This document shows positions 50,929 through 58,691 of a stretch of 64,000 nt of DNA, one piece after another. The position numbers and the translations under genes were made by a program. How positions within the stretch are numbered: position 1 is the stretch's first letter; each line of letters starts with the position of its first letter. The notes under the pieces were generated by a model that saw nothing but the letters and a program-made list of their open reading frames with translations, was not told the origin of the DNA and searched no databases. The stretch comes from Sporichthyaceae bacterium (lineage in GTDB: Bacteria > Actinomycetota > Actinomycetes > Sporichthyales > Sporichthyaceae). The stretch is from contig DATASX010000108.1 of assembly GCA_036269075.1 (NCBI GenBank), positions 1-64,000 of the forward strand, given 5' to 3'.

Positions 50929-51053
50929 GCGACTGCGACGAGCGAGGAACGAGCGAGGAGCACAAGCGAACCAAGGGAGCGCAGTGAGCGACTGCGACGA
51001 GCGAGGAACGAGCGAGGAACGAGCGAGGAGCACAAGCCAACCAAGGGAGCGCA
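50925..51053 (+). repeat. Duplicated 59/70-bp intercistronic linker
   Basis: Unit 1 (50925-50983) and unit 2 (50984-51053) are nearly identical; unit 2 has one extra 11-bp GAACGAGCGAG and one base change. Each starts GTGAGCGACTGCGACGAGCG and ends CCAAGGGAGCGCA just before a GTG. Open frames from the internal GTGs encode 20 and 25 residues and begin alike (MSDCDERGTSEE). They are more likely a repeated translation-initiation region than genes. Confidence 0.8.
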
Positions 51054-51503
51054 GTGATTGACGAGCCGGCGGCAAACGGGCTGGCCGTCCACGTGCTCGA
51101 CGCGCTGTGGTCGGCCGACGACCTGGGCAAGGGTGAGTCCGACGCCGTCGTCGAGCTGTACCGGGAGCTGCGCGAGCAGGACTGGGGCGACGCCGACACC
51201 GACGGCATCGCCGAACTAACCGCCCAGATCGAGGCGTTGGGCGGCCCGGCGGGGTGGGCGAACCTGATTCGCAAACGGCTGCCGGGGGCCTCGACCCGGG
51301 TCGAGGTGCTGCGCGCGACGGCGGTCGTCGAGGCGTGCGAGCTGCTGATCGGCGCGGACCTGCACAGCCCGGCCGACTTCCGCGCCGCGAACGCCGAGAC
51401 GGTGGGCCACCTGGAACGGTCCTGGAAGCGGATGGCCGGGCAGCGCTCCGGGAAGTCGTTCCGGCGTCTGCTGGCGCTCTGCGGTGCGGACGGGCGACCG
51501 TAG
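51054..51503 (+). CDS. Hypothetical protein, unrecognised helical fold
   Basis: 149 residues from the GTG at 51054, preceded by AAGGGAG. I do not recognise a family. It is acidic in the first half (LDALWSADDLGKGESDAVVE, ELYRELREQDWGDADTDGIA) and basic in the second (SWKRMAGQRSGKSFRRLLAL), probably all alpha. There is no signal peptide, membrane helix or metal motif; two Cys residues occur. It is downstream of the acyl-CoA synthetase and of a duplicated linker, so expression may be tuned by repeat copy number. It converges with dnaB. Confidence 0.65.
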   Translation: MIDEPAANGLAVHVLDALWSADDLGKGESDAVVELYRELREQDWGDADTDGIAELTAQIEALGGPAGWANLIRKRLPGASTRVEVLRATAVVEACELLIGADLHSPADFRAANAETVGHLERSWKRMAGQRSGKSFRRLLALCGADGRP

Positions 51504-51519
51504 CGGCCACCACGCTAAC

Positions 51520-51553
51520 CTGACGGGGCGTCAGAAATCTGACGGGGCGTCAG
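51520..51553. repeat. Two tandem CTGAC-N5-GTCAG stem-loops between convergent genes
   Basis: CTGAC-GGGGC-GTCAG at 51520-51534 and TCTGAC-GGGGC-GTCAG at 51538-51553. They lie between the unknown gene stop (51503) and the dnaB stop (51556-51558), a typical place for a bidirectional terminator. Same family as 6462-6480 and 20730-20768. Confidence 0.8.
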
Positions 51554-51555
51554 GA

Positions 51556-53859
51556 TCAGCCGGGCGCCATGTCGACGAACCGCGAGTAATGGCCCTGGAA
51601 GGCCACCGTGACCGTCGCGCATGGTCCGTTGCGGTGCTTGGCCACGATCAGGTCGGCCTCACCGGCTCGGGGCGACTCGGGTTCGTGCATGTCCTCGCGG
51701 TGCAGCAGCACCACGATGTCGGCGTCCTGCTCGAGCGAGCCGGACTCCCGCAGGTCGGACAGCAGCGGTCTCTTGTCGGTGCGCTGCTCGGGACCGCGGT
51801 TGAGCTGGGACAACGCGACCACCGGGACTCGCAGTTCCTTGGCCAGCAGCTTCAGCGACCGGGAGAACTCGGAGACCTCCTGCTGCCGTGACTCGACCTT
51901 CTTGCCCGAGGTCATCAGCTGCATGTAGTCGACGATCACCATCGACAGGTCGTGGCGCTGCTTGAGCCGGCGGGCCTTGGCCCGGATCTCCATCATCGTG
52001 AGGTTCGGGGAGTCGTCGATGAACAACGGCGCCGAGGACACCTCGCCCATCCGCCGCGCCAGCCGCGTCCAGTCCGCATCCGACAAGGTCCCGGCGCGGA
52101 TGTTCGCCAACGACACCCGGGCCTCAGCCGAGAGCAGTCGCATCACGATCTCGTTGCGGCCCATCTCCAGCGAGAAGATCACCGCGGTGCGGCCGTGCTT
52201 GATCGAGGCGGCCCGGGCGAAGTCCAACGCCAGCGTGGAATTGTGCGTGGGGATCATCGAGCGCCCGGCCAGGAACAGGTGATCGGCCGCCGCAACCTGC
52301 ACGCACCGGACCGGCACCGAGGCCACCGGGTGCACCCCGGTGATCGTCCGGGTGCCCGCGCGCAGCGGCTCGGCCGGTGCCGCGCGGCGTTGGTCCAGCC
52401 GCTTGCGGCCGTGCCGGAACACCTCGAGGCCCGTGCGGAACGCGACCGTGAACTCCACGGCGCCGGCGGCGCCGGCGCGCCGTTGGGTGAGGGTCGCGGT
52501 GTGGCCCAGGGAGACCACCAGTTCGTGGACGTCGCCGGCCAGGCCCGGGTTCGGTGTGCGGAAGTGCACGAGCCCGCCGGTGCGCACCGAACCGTCGGCG
52601 TCGAGCAGGCCGGCCAGCAGTGCCCGGCGCTGCCCGGCCTCGGCCCGCAGCAGGTGGCGCGGCACCCGGTCGACGATGTCCAGCTCGGGCACCAACTCGG
52701 TCTCGCCGGTGCCGCCCCCACCGACCCCGGACAGCACTCGGGCCCGAGGCGCGGGCGACAGTGCCGCGACCAGGTGCCGGACGGCGAGCCGCACCCCGGC
52801 CACGTAGGGCGGGACGGCCTGCGGGGTCGCGGCGGGCAGATCCAACGGTTTGGCGTTGACCACGACGTGGTGGGTGCCGCAGCCCGAGCGGGGCGTCGTG
52901 GCCGCGATCTCCGCGGTGTTCCGCACCGCCGCCGGCATCCGGCCGGTGCGGCCGCGTCCACGGTCGGTGTGCTGCTCGGTCAACCACTGGTGTGCGGCGT
53001 CGGCGACGATCCGCGACCCGTCGGAGAACGTGACCGCGTAGCAGGGTCGGGAATGCAGCACCTCGGTCGCCGCGACCACCCGAGTGGGGCGGCCGTCGGA
53101 GCCCAGCAGCAGGTCGCCGACCGCGACCTCGCCCATCGTCGTCCAGCCGGTGGGGGTGGGCAGCGGGGTGTCCAGCGCCAGTGCCTTCCCGACCGCGGGC
53201 CGGGCCGCGACGATCACCATCTGCCCGCCCTGCAGGCCGTTGGTCAGCTCGTCGAGGCCGGCGAACCCGGTGGGCACACCGGTGATCCCGCCGCCGCTGT
53301 TGCCGATCGACTCGATCTCGTCGAGCGTGCCCTCCATGATCTCGGCCAGCGGCAGGTAGTCCTCGGCCGCGCGGCGCTCGGTGACCGAGAAGATCTCCGC
53401 CTGAGCGGCGTCGACGATCGAGTCGACCTCGCCGTCGGCGGCGTAGCCCATCTGGGTTATCCGGGTTCCCGCCTCGACCAGGCGCCGCAGCACGGCGCGG
53501 TCGCGGACGATGCAGGCGTAGTAGCCGGCGTGCGCAGCGGTGGGCACCGAGGAGATCAGCGTGTGCAGGTACGGGGCTCCGCCGATCCGCGCGATCTCGC
53601 CGCGCTTGGTCAGCTCGGCCGAGACCGTGACCGCGTCGGCCGGTTCGCCGCGGCCGTAGAGGTCGAGCACGGCCTCGTAGACCAGTTGGTGGGCCGGACG
53701 GTAGAAGTCGACGCCGCGCAGCGTCTCGACGACGTCGGCGATCGAGTCGGCGCTGAGCATCATCCCGCCGAGGACGCATTGCTCGGCCAACACGTCCTGC
53801 GGCGGCGTTCGGTCGAACTCGGCCGACCCGGACCGAGCCGGAATCTCGATGACGCTCAC
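51556..53859 (-). CDS. dnaB: Replicative DNA helicase DnaB, interrupted by an intein
   Basis: 767 codons from the GTG at 53859; the mature helicase after splicing would be 452 residues. The N-terminal domain starts IPARSGSAEFDRTPPQDVLA, with EQCVLGGMMLSADSIADVVE following. The RecA-like motor is split inside Walker A: the N-extein ends MVIVAARPAVGK (residue 225) and the C-extein resumes STLALDFARAASIKHGRTAV. Walker B-like and later motifs are LSMVIVDYMQLM, ELRVPVVALSQLNRGPEQR and ADIVVLLHREDM. DnaB unwinds DNA at the fork as a hexamer; without splicing the ATP site cannot form. The longer frame to 54438 is rejected because the family begins at VSVIEIP. Upstream lies a DnaA-box region. Confidence 0.96.
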   Translation of the reverse strand: MSVIEIPARSGSAEFDRTPPQDVLAEQCVLGGMMLSADSIADVVETLRGVDFYRPAHQLVYEAVLDLYGRGEPADAVTVSAELTKRGEIARIGGAPYLHTLISSVPTAAHAGYYACIVRDRAVLRRLVEAGTRITQMGYAADGEVDSIVDAAQAEIFSVTERRAAEDYLPLAEIMEGTLDEIESIGNSGGGITGVPTGFAGLDELTNGLQGGQMVIVAARPAVGKALALDTPLPTPTGWTTMGEVAVGDLLLGSDGRPTRVVAATEVLHSRPCYAVTFSDGSRIVADAAHQWLTEQHTDRGRGRTGRMPAAVRNTAEIAATTPRSGCGTHHVVVNAKPLDLPAATPQAVPPYVAGVRLAVRHLVAALSPAPRARVLSGVGGGGTGETELVPELDIVDRVPRHLLRAEAGQRRALLAGLLDADGSVRTGGLVHFRTPNPGLAGDVHELVVSLGHTATLTQRRAGAAGAVEFTVAFRTGLEVFRHGRKRLDQRRAAPAEPLRAGTRTITGVHPVASVPVRCVQVAAADHLFLAGRSMIPTHNSTLALDFARAASIKHGRTAVIFSLEMGRNEIVMRLLSAEARVSLANIRAGTLSDADWTRLARRMGEVSSAPLFIDDSPNLTMMEIRAKARRLKQRHDLSMVIVDYMQLMTSGKKVESRQQEVSEFSRSLKLLAKELRVPVVALSQLNRGPEQRTDKRPLLSDLRESGSLEQDADIVVLLHREDMHEPESPRAGEADLIVAKHRNGPCATVTVAFQGHYSRFVDMAPG
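52240..53184 (-). other. Class 3 intein in DnaB (315 residues)
   Basis: Intein residue 1 is Ala (ALALDTPLPTPTGWTTMGEV), not the usual Cys/Ser, so class 1 splicing is impossible. The class 3 WCT set is present: Trp67 in block B (AAHQWLTE), Cys294 in block F (VPVRCVQVAAADHLFLAG) and Thr313 in block G (IPTHN). The terminal His314-Asn315 is followed by Ser+1. A single LAGLIDADG-like motif (LLAGLLDADGSV, 189-200) remains, and I see no second copy, so the homing endonuclease is probably reduced or dead. Class 3 inteins are known in mycobacterial and mycobacteriophage DnaB at this P-loop site. Confidence 0.93.
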
Positions 53860-54312
53860 GACTGAACCTGGAAAGCACCGCCCGCGTCGGCCCCTGCGCC
53901 CGTTCGCTGATTCATCGGCCCCCTCGATCCATGTCTGCCCCCGGTGTCGATGGAACCGCTTGCGTCCGACAATTTCGCGCCGTCGGCGACCGAGGGCTCG
54001 GCTGCGCCCGGCGGTCGGTCGGTGGGATGTCGGCAACCGTACGCACCAAGGGCGTGCGGCCCAACCGTGTTGTCCACAGGCCCTGGGGACGAGCTGTGGG
54101 CAGTGTGTGCACGATGCGCACCCGACCTGGGGCGCGACGTACACAGCTGTGGAGACCGCTGTGGATGAATCGGGGACCGCGGGCGGTCGCAGGGCTCGGG
54201 GCTGCGGATTCGTCCGTCCCCGGATGTGGACGAGGAGAAAACCCTTGCAGAGGTGCGAATTCGCCGCGCGACACGCCGTGACCGGGTTCGGATGACCAAC
54301 ATGTGAGAAAGC
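53860..54312. promoter_or_regulatory. dnaB upstream region with DnaA-box-like sites
   Basis: Gene-free stretch. A perfect TTGTCCACA lies at 54070-54078. Weaker inverted matches with two mismatches are at 54148-54156 and 54160-54168. The dnaB promoter must be here. Control of dnaB by DnaA, or simple DnaA titration, is an inference from the sites. Confidence 0.55.
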
Positions 54313-54345
54313 GACGGCCCGCCCGGATGAACCGGGCGGGCCGTC
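54313..54345. terminator. 14-bp GC-rich hairpin downstream of the ribosomal cluster
   Basis: GACGGCCCGCCCGG and CCGGGCGGGCCGTC form a perfect 14-bp stem with the loop ATGAA. It is a likely terminator for the rpsF-ssb-rpsR-rplI transcript on the minus strand, about 160 bases after the rplI stop. Confidence 0.7.
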
Positions 54346-54399
54346 GGTCTGAGTTTCTCGGGGCAATCCAAAGCCGATAGCCCAAGCCATCGGAGGTTC

Positions 54400-54498
54400 T
54401 ACGAGCGCAGCGAGCGCGAAGCGACGCCAGCGTCGCAATTCAACGACGAGACGACCTGGTTCGCGCTTTCCGCGAACACAGGTCGCCCAACGTCTCGT
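54400..54498. repeat. Compound inverted-repeat element after rplI
   Basis: A GAGCG/GCGAG-rich stretch (about 54402-54420) is followed by a small palindrome GCGACGC-CA-GCGTCGC (54421-54436). A nested hairpin runs from 54446 to 54498: outer arms ACGAGACG and CGTCTCGT, inner arms GTTCGCG and CGCGAAC, with ACCTG and CAGGT between. It starts right after the rplI stop (54503 on the minus strand) and looks like a mobile or repetitive extragenic element that also serves as a terminator. Confidence 0.6.
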
Positions 54499-54502
54499 GG
54501 GA

Positions 54503-54949
54503 TTAGGCCGCGACGACGTTCACGGTCACCGTGGCCGACACCTCGGGGTGCAGGCGGACCGAGACCTTGTGCGCACCGGTCGCCTTGATCGGGTTCCCGA
54601 TCTCGACGCGGCGCTTGTCCACCGGCGGGCCACCGGCGGCCGTGACGGCCGCGACGACCTCGGCCACCGTGACGGCACCGAACAGGCGACCGGAGTTGCC
54701 GGAGCGGGCCGTCAGGTTGACCTTCAGGTTTTCCAGCTGGGCCTTGGCGGCCTTGGCCTGGTCGAGGTCCGCGATCTCGCGGGCCTGCCGGGCACGACGG
54801 ATTGCGGCGATCTGCTTCTCGCCACCGCGGGTCCAGAGCAGGGCGTAGCCCCGCGGGACGAGGTAGTTACGGCCGTAGCCGTCCTTGACCTCGACGACAT
54901 CGCCGGGGGCCCCGAGGCCGGAGACCTCCTGAGTGAGGATCAGCTTCAT
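54503..54949 (-). CDS. rplI: Large ribosomal subunit protein bL9
   Basis: 148 residues. The N-terminal domain [20 protein letters not shown] and the signature [20 protein letters not shown] are diagnostic. A long connecting helix ([20 protein letters not shown]) leads to the C-terminal rRNA-binding domain ending [11 protein letters not shown]. It stabilises the L1 stalk base of the 50S subunit. It is the last gene of the rpsF-ssb-rpsR-rplI order, and 10 bases separate it from rpsR. Confidence 0.97.
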   Translation of the reverse strand: MKLILTQEVSGLGAPGDVVEVKDGYGRNYLVPRGYALLWTRGGEKQIAAIRRARQAREIADLDQAKAAKAQLENLKVNLTARSGNSGRLFGAVTVAEVVAAVTAAGGPPVDKRRVEIGNPIKATGAHKVSVRLHPEVSATVTVNVVAA

Positions 54950-54959
54950 CCCGGGCCTC

Positions 54960-55196
54960 CTAGCGGGCGGTGCTGGTGTAGGGCAGCAGCGCCATCTCGC
55001 GGCTGTTCTTGACCGCGACAGCGATGTCGCGCTGGTGCTGCGTGCAGTTGCCGGTCACCCGCCGGGCCCGGATCTTTCCGCGGTCGGAGATGAACCGACG
55101 CAGCAACGGGGTGTCCTTGTAGTCGACGTACTTGATCTTGTCCTTGCAGAACATGCAAACCTTCTTCTTCGGTTTGCGGATCGGCGCCTTGGCCAT
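54960..55196 (-). CDS. rpsR: Small ribosomal subunit protein bS18, zinc-binding (C+) form
   Basis: 78 residues. The core [20 protein letters not shown] and [20 protein letters not shown] identify S18. Cys14, Cys17, Cys51 and His54 make the zinc ribbon of the C+ paralogue; actinobacteria usually carry a second, zinc-free copy induced under zinc limitation, not present in this window. It sits on the platform of the 30S subunit beside S6, encoded two genes upstream. Confidence 0.96.
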   Translation of the reverse strand: MAKAPIRKPKKKVCMFCKDKIKYVDYKDTPLLRRFISDRGKIRARRVTGNCTQHQRDIAVAVKNSREMALLPYTSTAR

Positions 55197-55219
55197 CGTG
55201 GAGCTCTCCGTCTGTAGAG

Positions 55220-55238
55220 CCCCGCCTCGTGGGCGGGG
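55220..55238. terminator. Hairpin between ssb and rpsR
   Basis: CCCCGCC, loop TCGTG, GGCGGGG form a perfect 7-bp stem just upstream of the rpsR start (55196) on the minus strand. It could attenuate transcription from ssb into rpsR-rplI or act as a processing or regulatory hairpin. Confidence 0.5.
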
Positions 55239-55244
55239 ATGGTC

Positions 55245-55291
55245 ATTTCGGTTGTTCGTTGTATTTCGGTTGTTCGTTGTATTTCGGTTGT
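55245..55291. repeat. 18-bp tandem repeats in the ssb-rpsR gap
   Basis: ATTTCGGTTGTTCGTTGT occurs at 55245-55262 and 55263-55280, with a partial third copy (ATTTCGGTTGT) at 55281-55291. The unit is AT-rich and unlike its surroundings. It stretches the usually short ssb-rpsR gap to 111 bases. Confidence 0.85.
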
Positions 55292-55307
55292 CAGGTGTCC
55301 GTTCGGA

Positions 55308-55847
<540 letters not shown>

Positions 55848-55899
55848 GCGTTCGGCTTCCTTCCGGTGGTCGGGGAGTCGGTCGGGGGGTGTGGAACGG

Positions 55900-56190
55900 T
55901 CAGCGCACGTCGGGTCGGATGACCTTGGTGCGCAGCACGGACTCGTTCAGGTTCAGCTGCCGGTCCAGCTCGGCCAGGACGGCCGGCTCGGCGGCGAGGT
56001 CGACCACGGCGTAGAAGCCGTCGGCCTTCTTGCGGATCTCGTAGGCCAGGCGACGCTTGCCCCACACATTCACCGATTCGACGGTGCCGCCGGCATTGCG
56101 GACAACCCCGAGGAACTGCTCGAGCGAGGGCGCGATTGTGCGCTCGTCGAGGTCGGGGTCGAGGATGACCATCAGTTCGTATCGACGCAC
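55900..56190 (-). CDS. rpsF: Small ribosomal subunit protein bS6
   Basis: 96 residues from the GTG at 56190, with AGGAGG about nine bases upstream. [20 protein letters not shown] and [20 protein letters not shown] are the S6 hallmarks. It lies on the 30S platform with S18 and can autoregulate the operon in many bacteria. It is the first gene of the rpsF-ssb-rpsR-rplI group. The operon promoter should lie in the 199-bp divergent gap to the endonuclease IV gene. Confidence 0.96.
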   Translation of the reverse strand: MRRYELMVILDPDLDERTIAPSLEQFLGVVRNAGGTVESVNVWGKRRLAYEIRKKADGFYAVVDLAAEPAVLAELDRQLNLNESVLRTKVIRPDVR

Positions 56191-56389
56191 GTGACGTCGA
56201 CCTCCTCTGGACTCATCGGTCGCGGTCTCTCCGCGACAGGAGGGTGGTTCGCGATCGCGAACAGGCAAAGACTAGCCGGGACCCCCGACAAACTTCGATT
56301 CGAGGCTGCGCCGGTGGACAGTCCGGGCCTGTGGATCATCGCTCGCCTGCTCGCACCGCTCTGGCCGCACGCGTTCTAGGCTCGCGGGC

Positions 56390-57175
56390 ATGGTGCTGAT
56401 CGGTGCGCACGTCGATTCCCCGGACCCGGTGGCCGCGGCGCGCGAGCGCGGTGCCGACCTCGTCCAGTTGTTCCTCGGCGACCCGCAGGGCTGGAAGGGG
56501 CCGGAGATCCCCTACGCGGGGGGCGCCGCCGCACTGCGTTCGGCCGCGACGGCGGCGAACCTACGGCTGTACGTCCACGCTCCCTACGTCATCAACGTGG
56601 CGACCACGAACAACCGCATCCGGATGCCCAGCCGAAAGCTGCTCTCCCAGCACGTCGCGGCGGCGGCCTCGGTCGGGGCGGCGGGGTTGATCGTCCACGG
56701 CGGGCACGTGCTGAAGGACGACGACCCGGCCCTCGGCGTCGAGAACTGGCGCAAGACATTCGAGCGCATGGAGTGCGAGATCCCGGTGCTGATCGAGAAC
56801 ACCGCCGGGGGCGAGCAGGCGATGGCTCGCCGGCTCGACGCGCTGGCCCGGCTCTGGGACGCGATCGGCGAGTTCAACCCCGGGTTCTGCCTGGACACCT
56901 GCCACGCCCACGCCGGCGGCGAGGAACTGGCGACGATCGTCGACCGGGTCAAGGCCATCACCGGCCGGGTCGACCTGATCCACGCCAACGACTCCAAGGA
57001 CGCCTTCGACTCCGGTCGGGACCGCCACGAGAACCTCGGCGCGGGCAACCTCGACCCGGACGACCTGGTCGCGGTGGTCAGCGCGGCCGGTGCGCCGGTG
57101 GTGTGCGAGACGCCGGGCGGGGCGGCCGGTCAGGCCGCGGACATCGCCTGGCTGCGCGGGCGCGTGCCCGCCTGA
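56390..57175 (+). CDS. nfo: Endonuclease IV (AP endonuclease, deoxyribonuclease IV)
   Basis: 261 residues with the AP2Ec TIM-barrel fold. It cleaves 5' of abasic sites in base-excision repair. The zinc-ligand strands are recognisable: [92 protein letters not shown] and [20 protein letters not shown]. It matches the short actinobacterial Nfo. The ATG at 56390 is chosen; it is divergent from rpsF. Confidence 0.94.
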   Translation: MVLIGAHVDSPDPVAAARERGADLVQLFLGDPQGWKGPEIPYAGGAAALRSAATAANLRLYVHAPYVINVATTNNRIRMPSRKLLSQHVAAAASVGAAGLIVHGGHVLKDDDPALGVENWRKTFERMECEIPVLIENTAGGEQAMARRLDALARLWDAIGEFNPGFCLDTCHAHAGGEELATIVDRVKAITGRVDLIHANDSKDAFDSGRDRHENLGAGNLDPDDLVAVVSAAGAPVVCETPGGAAGQAADIAWLRGRVPA

Positions 57176-57184
57176 AACGTTTGG

Positions 57185-58612
57185 TCAGGGTCGCGAGGTC
57201 GAATCGAGTTCGCGGCTCCCTGCACGCGGCGCCGGTGGGACACCCTCGGCGTGCTCGGCCGGAACCGGCTCGTCCCGGTCGCCGGCCGTGGCCACCGCGC
57301 CACCCCGGGTGCTGCGCCACAGCCGGGCGGCGCCGATCAGCGCGGCGGAGACCAGCAGCAAGTTGCGCACCGTCAGCAGCAGCACGGCGCCGCGATCGGC
57401 GCGGATCAGGTCGTCGAACCAGTACGGGAATTCCACCGCGCTCAGGCCGGTCGCGGCCAGCACGAGCACCACCGGCAACCGCATCACCGAGTCGCCGCGT
57501 GGGCCGAAGTTCAGCGCGCACGCTGCGCCGAGACCGACCAGCCACACCATGTACTGCGGGCTGATCACCCGGGAGGTGATCACGAACAGCAGCAGCGCGA
57601 CCAGCGCCGCGTCGGCGACCGTCGAGGTGTTCCAGGTCCGCACGGTGACCCGCCAGGCCACCAGCCAGGCGACCGCCAGCAGGCTGCTGATCAGGCAGAG
57701 CAGCGCGACCGCGTTGGTCCACGACCCGACGTACTCGAACGAGTCGTAGTTGACCAGCCGTCCGTCCCAGCCGTGGTGCACGGCGATCTGGAACGGCAGT
57801 GCCCCCAGCGACTCGATCTCGATGCCGCGATGACCTTGGTGGCCGATGAACTCCAGCGCGTTCGGCATGGTCAGGCAGAACGCCCCGAGGATCGCGACGC
57901 CGGAGATCGCTGCGCTGACCCAGGCCCGGCGGGCCCGCTGCACCGGGCCGAGCGCGAGCAGGATCAGGGCGGGCCAGATCTTGATCAGCACGCCGAGCCC
58001 GACCAGCGCCCCGCCCAGGCTCTGCTGCACCTTCCGCGCTCGGCCGGCCGGCCCGAGCAGCAGCACCAACGCGCAGATGGTCACCGAGGTGACGATCAGG
58101 TCGTAGCGGCCGTAGACGATCGGTCCGCCCAGCGGCACGCCGATCGCCCACACCCAGGCCGCCCAGGCCGGACGCCGGAGCCGACCGGACGGCGTGCGCT
58201 CCAGCCGGACGTGGCAAGCCCGCAGCAGCACGCCGAACGCGAGCACGTCGAACGCGAAGGAGGCCAGGTAGAAGCTGGTGTCGTAGCTGAACGGGAGCAG
58301 GCCCGGGGCCAGGATCGCCAGCGCCGCGGCGGGCGGGTACTGCCAGCGCATGTCGTCGTGCGGGAACGACCCGTGCGACAGGACCGAGTACCAGCCCTCG
58401 TAGTAGTACCGGACGTCGCCGGTGCTCGAGGGGATGTTCAGGCTCGGCTCGCGGATCGTGAGAACCAGCAGGAAGATCCGACTGACCGCGAACAACGAGA
58501 GCAGCAGCAGGTACGGCACCACCAGGCGCGGCGCGGACAGTCCCCGCGAGCGAAGGGCGGTGAGCAACAGTGCCGTCCCGAGGTCGGTCGGGCCGGGGGG
58601 TGCACGGAGCAC
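57185..58612 (-). CDS. Polytopic glycosyltransferase, GT-C/GT87-like
   Basis: 475 residues from the GTG at 58612. Longer starts are rejected because they run into the divergent FemAB gene (58692). About eleven helices are expected. The first outer loop contains the acidic STGDVRYYYEGWYSV and MRWQYPPAAALAILAP, the GT-C pattern also seen in the gene at 45948. VTSVTICALVLLL and ALVGLGVLIKIWPALILLAL are typical later helices. The C-terminal ~50 residues are hydrophilic. The substrate is unknown. It converges with the nfo gene, whose stop lies nine bases away. Confidence 0.8.
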   Translation of the reverse strand: MLRAPPGPTDLGTALLLTALRSRGLSAPRLVVPYLLLLSLFAVSRIFLLVLTIREPSLNIPSSTGDVRYYYEGWYSVLSHGSFPHDDMRWQYPPAAALAILAPGLLPFSYDTSFYLASFAFDVLAFGVLLRACHVRLERTPSGRLRRPAWAAWVWAIGVPLGGPIVYGRYDLIVTSVTICALVLLLGPAGRARKVQQSLGGALVGLGVLIKIWPALILLALGPVQRARRAWVSAAISGVAILGAFCLTMPNALEFIGHQGHRGIEIESLGALPFQIAVHHGWDGRLVNYDSFEYVGSWTNAVALLCLISSLLAVAWLVAWRVTVRTWNTSTVADAALVALLLFVITSRVISPQYMVWLVGLGAACALNFGPRGDSVMRLPVVLVLAATGLSAVEFPYWFDDLIRADRGAVLLLTVRNLLLVSAALIGAARLWRSTRGGAVATAGDRDEPVPAEHAEGVPPAPRAGSRELDSTSRP

Positions 58613-58691
58613 CGGCCCGGCGGGCTGCGGCGAGTTCTGAAGGAGCCTATCCGCAGGACAGCCCTCGGACCGGTCGATAGCCTCTTGTCCC

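Noticed and set aside
50925-51058. Two tiny ORFs (20 and 25 residues) beginning MSDCDERGTSEE
   Set aside because: They arise from a duplicated GAGCG-rich linker; no independent support for being translated products.
53860-54438. Longer dnaB start adding ~190 residues
   Set aside because: The extension is low-complexity, covers the DnaA-box region and has no counterpart in DnaB proteins.
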